From NCBI GenBank assembly GCA_022616415.1, contig JAKEEU010000118.1, forward strand, positions 1-48,626: a stretch of DNA of 48,626 nt, written 5' to 3'. How positions within the stretch are numbered: position 1 is the first letter of the stretch; each line of letters begins with the position of its first letter. Under the pieces are notes generated by a model. It ran no database searches. It was given only the letters and a program-made list of their open reading frames with translations, and was not told where the DNA came from. Shown one piece after another: positions 48,526-48,626 of the stretch. The stretch comes from Candidatus Zhuqueibacterota bacterium. Lineage in GTDB: Bacteria; Zhuqueibacterota; Zhuqueibacteria; Zhuqueibacterales; Zhuqueibacteraceae. Made by a program: the position numbers and the translations under genes.

Positions 48526-48626
48526 CTTAACCTGAATTATTCAAGAAAGTGAAAAAAGTCGGAGGAATTTTCTCTGCAATTTATTATATTACAGTCATCT
48601 AACGACGAACACAACGGAGAAAATTC
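48526..48626. other. Right edge, no gene
   Basis: AT-rich. CAATTTATTATATTACAG on the plus strand may hold a -10 box of a gene further right. Nothing else is seen. Confidence 0.3.

Noticed and set aside
48328..48552. 74-codon plus-strand reading frame at the right edge
   Set aside because: It runs across the terminator hairpin at 48503-48525 and a stretch resembling dispersed repeats; composition is lysine-rich and no start signal is present.

Overview
The window looks like a chromosomal segment of a Gram-negative bacterium. It encodes a TolC/HlyD/RND tripartite pump, a GT9 heptosyltransferase-type enzyme, an outer-membrane beta-barrel with OmpA domains, and a 1194-residue DnaE. The protein styles (secreted TPR protein, PafA-like phosphatase, DUF899, many SRPBCC proteins, Ser/Thr-kinase remnants) suggest an FCB-group or candidate-phylum (KSB1-like) lineage from a metagenome. 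That placement is inference and not firm. Typical promoters here read TTGACT-N16/17-TATAWT, and at least two lie so close to the ATG that the mRNA would be leaderless. No tRNA or rRNA gene was seen.

Layout. 0.4-1.1 kb: LytTR response regulator. 1.2-7.5 kb: stress/SRPBCC cluster made of an unusual two-in-one ArsR repressor, four SRPBCC genes (one fused to SnoaL), a SRPBCC remnant, DUF899, DinB, an ECF sigma factor with a SnoaL tail, and a frameshifted secreted protein. 7.5-12.1 kb (minus strand): GT39 glycosyltransferase, SpoIIE phosphatase, PafA-like phosphatase lipoprotein. 12.2-13.0 kb: DUF3800 gene with a convergent small-RNA gene. 13.0-21.3 kb: GT9 and an efflux operon whose TolC carries an extra substrate-binding-like domain. 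21.3-22.5 kb: graveyard of three gene 3' fragments and inverted repeats. 22.5-27.4 kb: two-component cluster (small secreted peptide, frameshifted receiver, membrane histidine kinase, sigma-54 NtrC regulator, stand-alone receiver) and a Pal/OmpA remnant. 27.5-29.2 kb: secreted TPR protein with a small RNA or attenuator upstream.

29.3-37.8 kb is an accessory island. Toxin-antitoxin or defence cassettes (nucleotidyltransferase, HicAB, ORF6N protein, broken HigA) are separated by four repeated fragments of one Ser/Thr kinase gene. A PHP-ABC ATPase (TrlF-like) and a membrane protein follow. A second HicBA pair is flanked by two copies of the 3' end of an RND pump gene. 37.9-48.3 kb (minus strand): FAD oxidoreductase, a DUF3800 3' fragment with a second convergent small RNA, beta-barrel/OmpA protein, TIR protein, SRPBCC, RelE-NadS pair and dnaE.

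The most interesting signals are: (1) three small-RNA loci, each with its own promoter, a UAGGU motif, a hairpin and a terminator running into the 3' end (or possible remnant) of a DUF3800 gene; (2) cassettes punctuated by repeated fragments of host genes; (3) a single-chain tandem ArsR that still contains its duplicated operator; (4) a TIR gene made by in-frame fusion of a truncated TIR onto the ribosome-binding site of a complete one.
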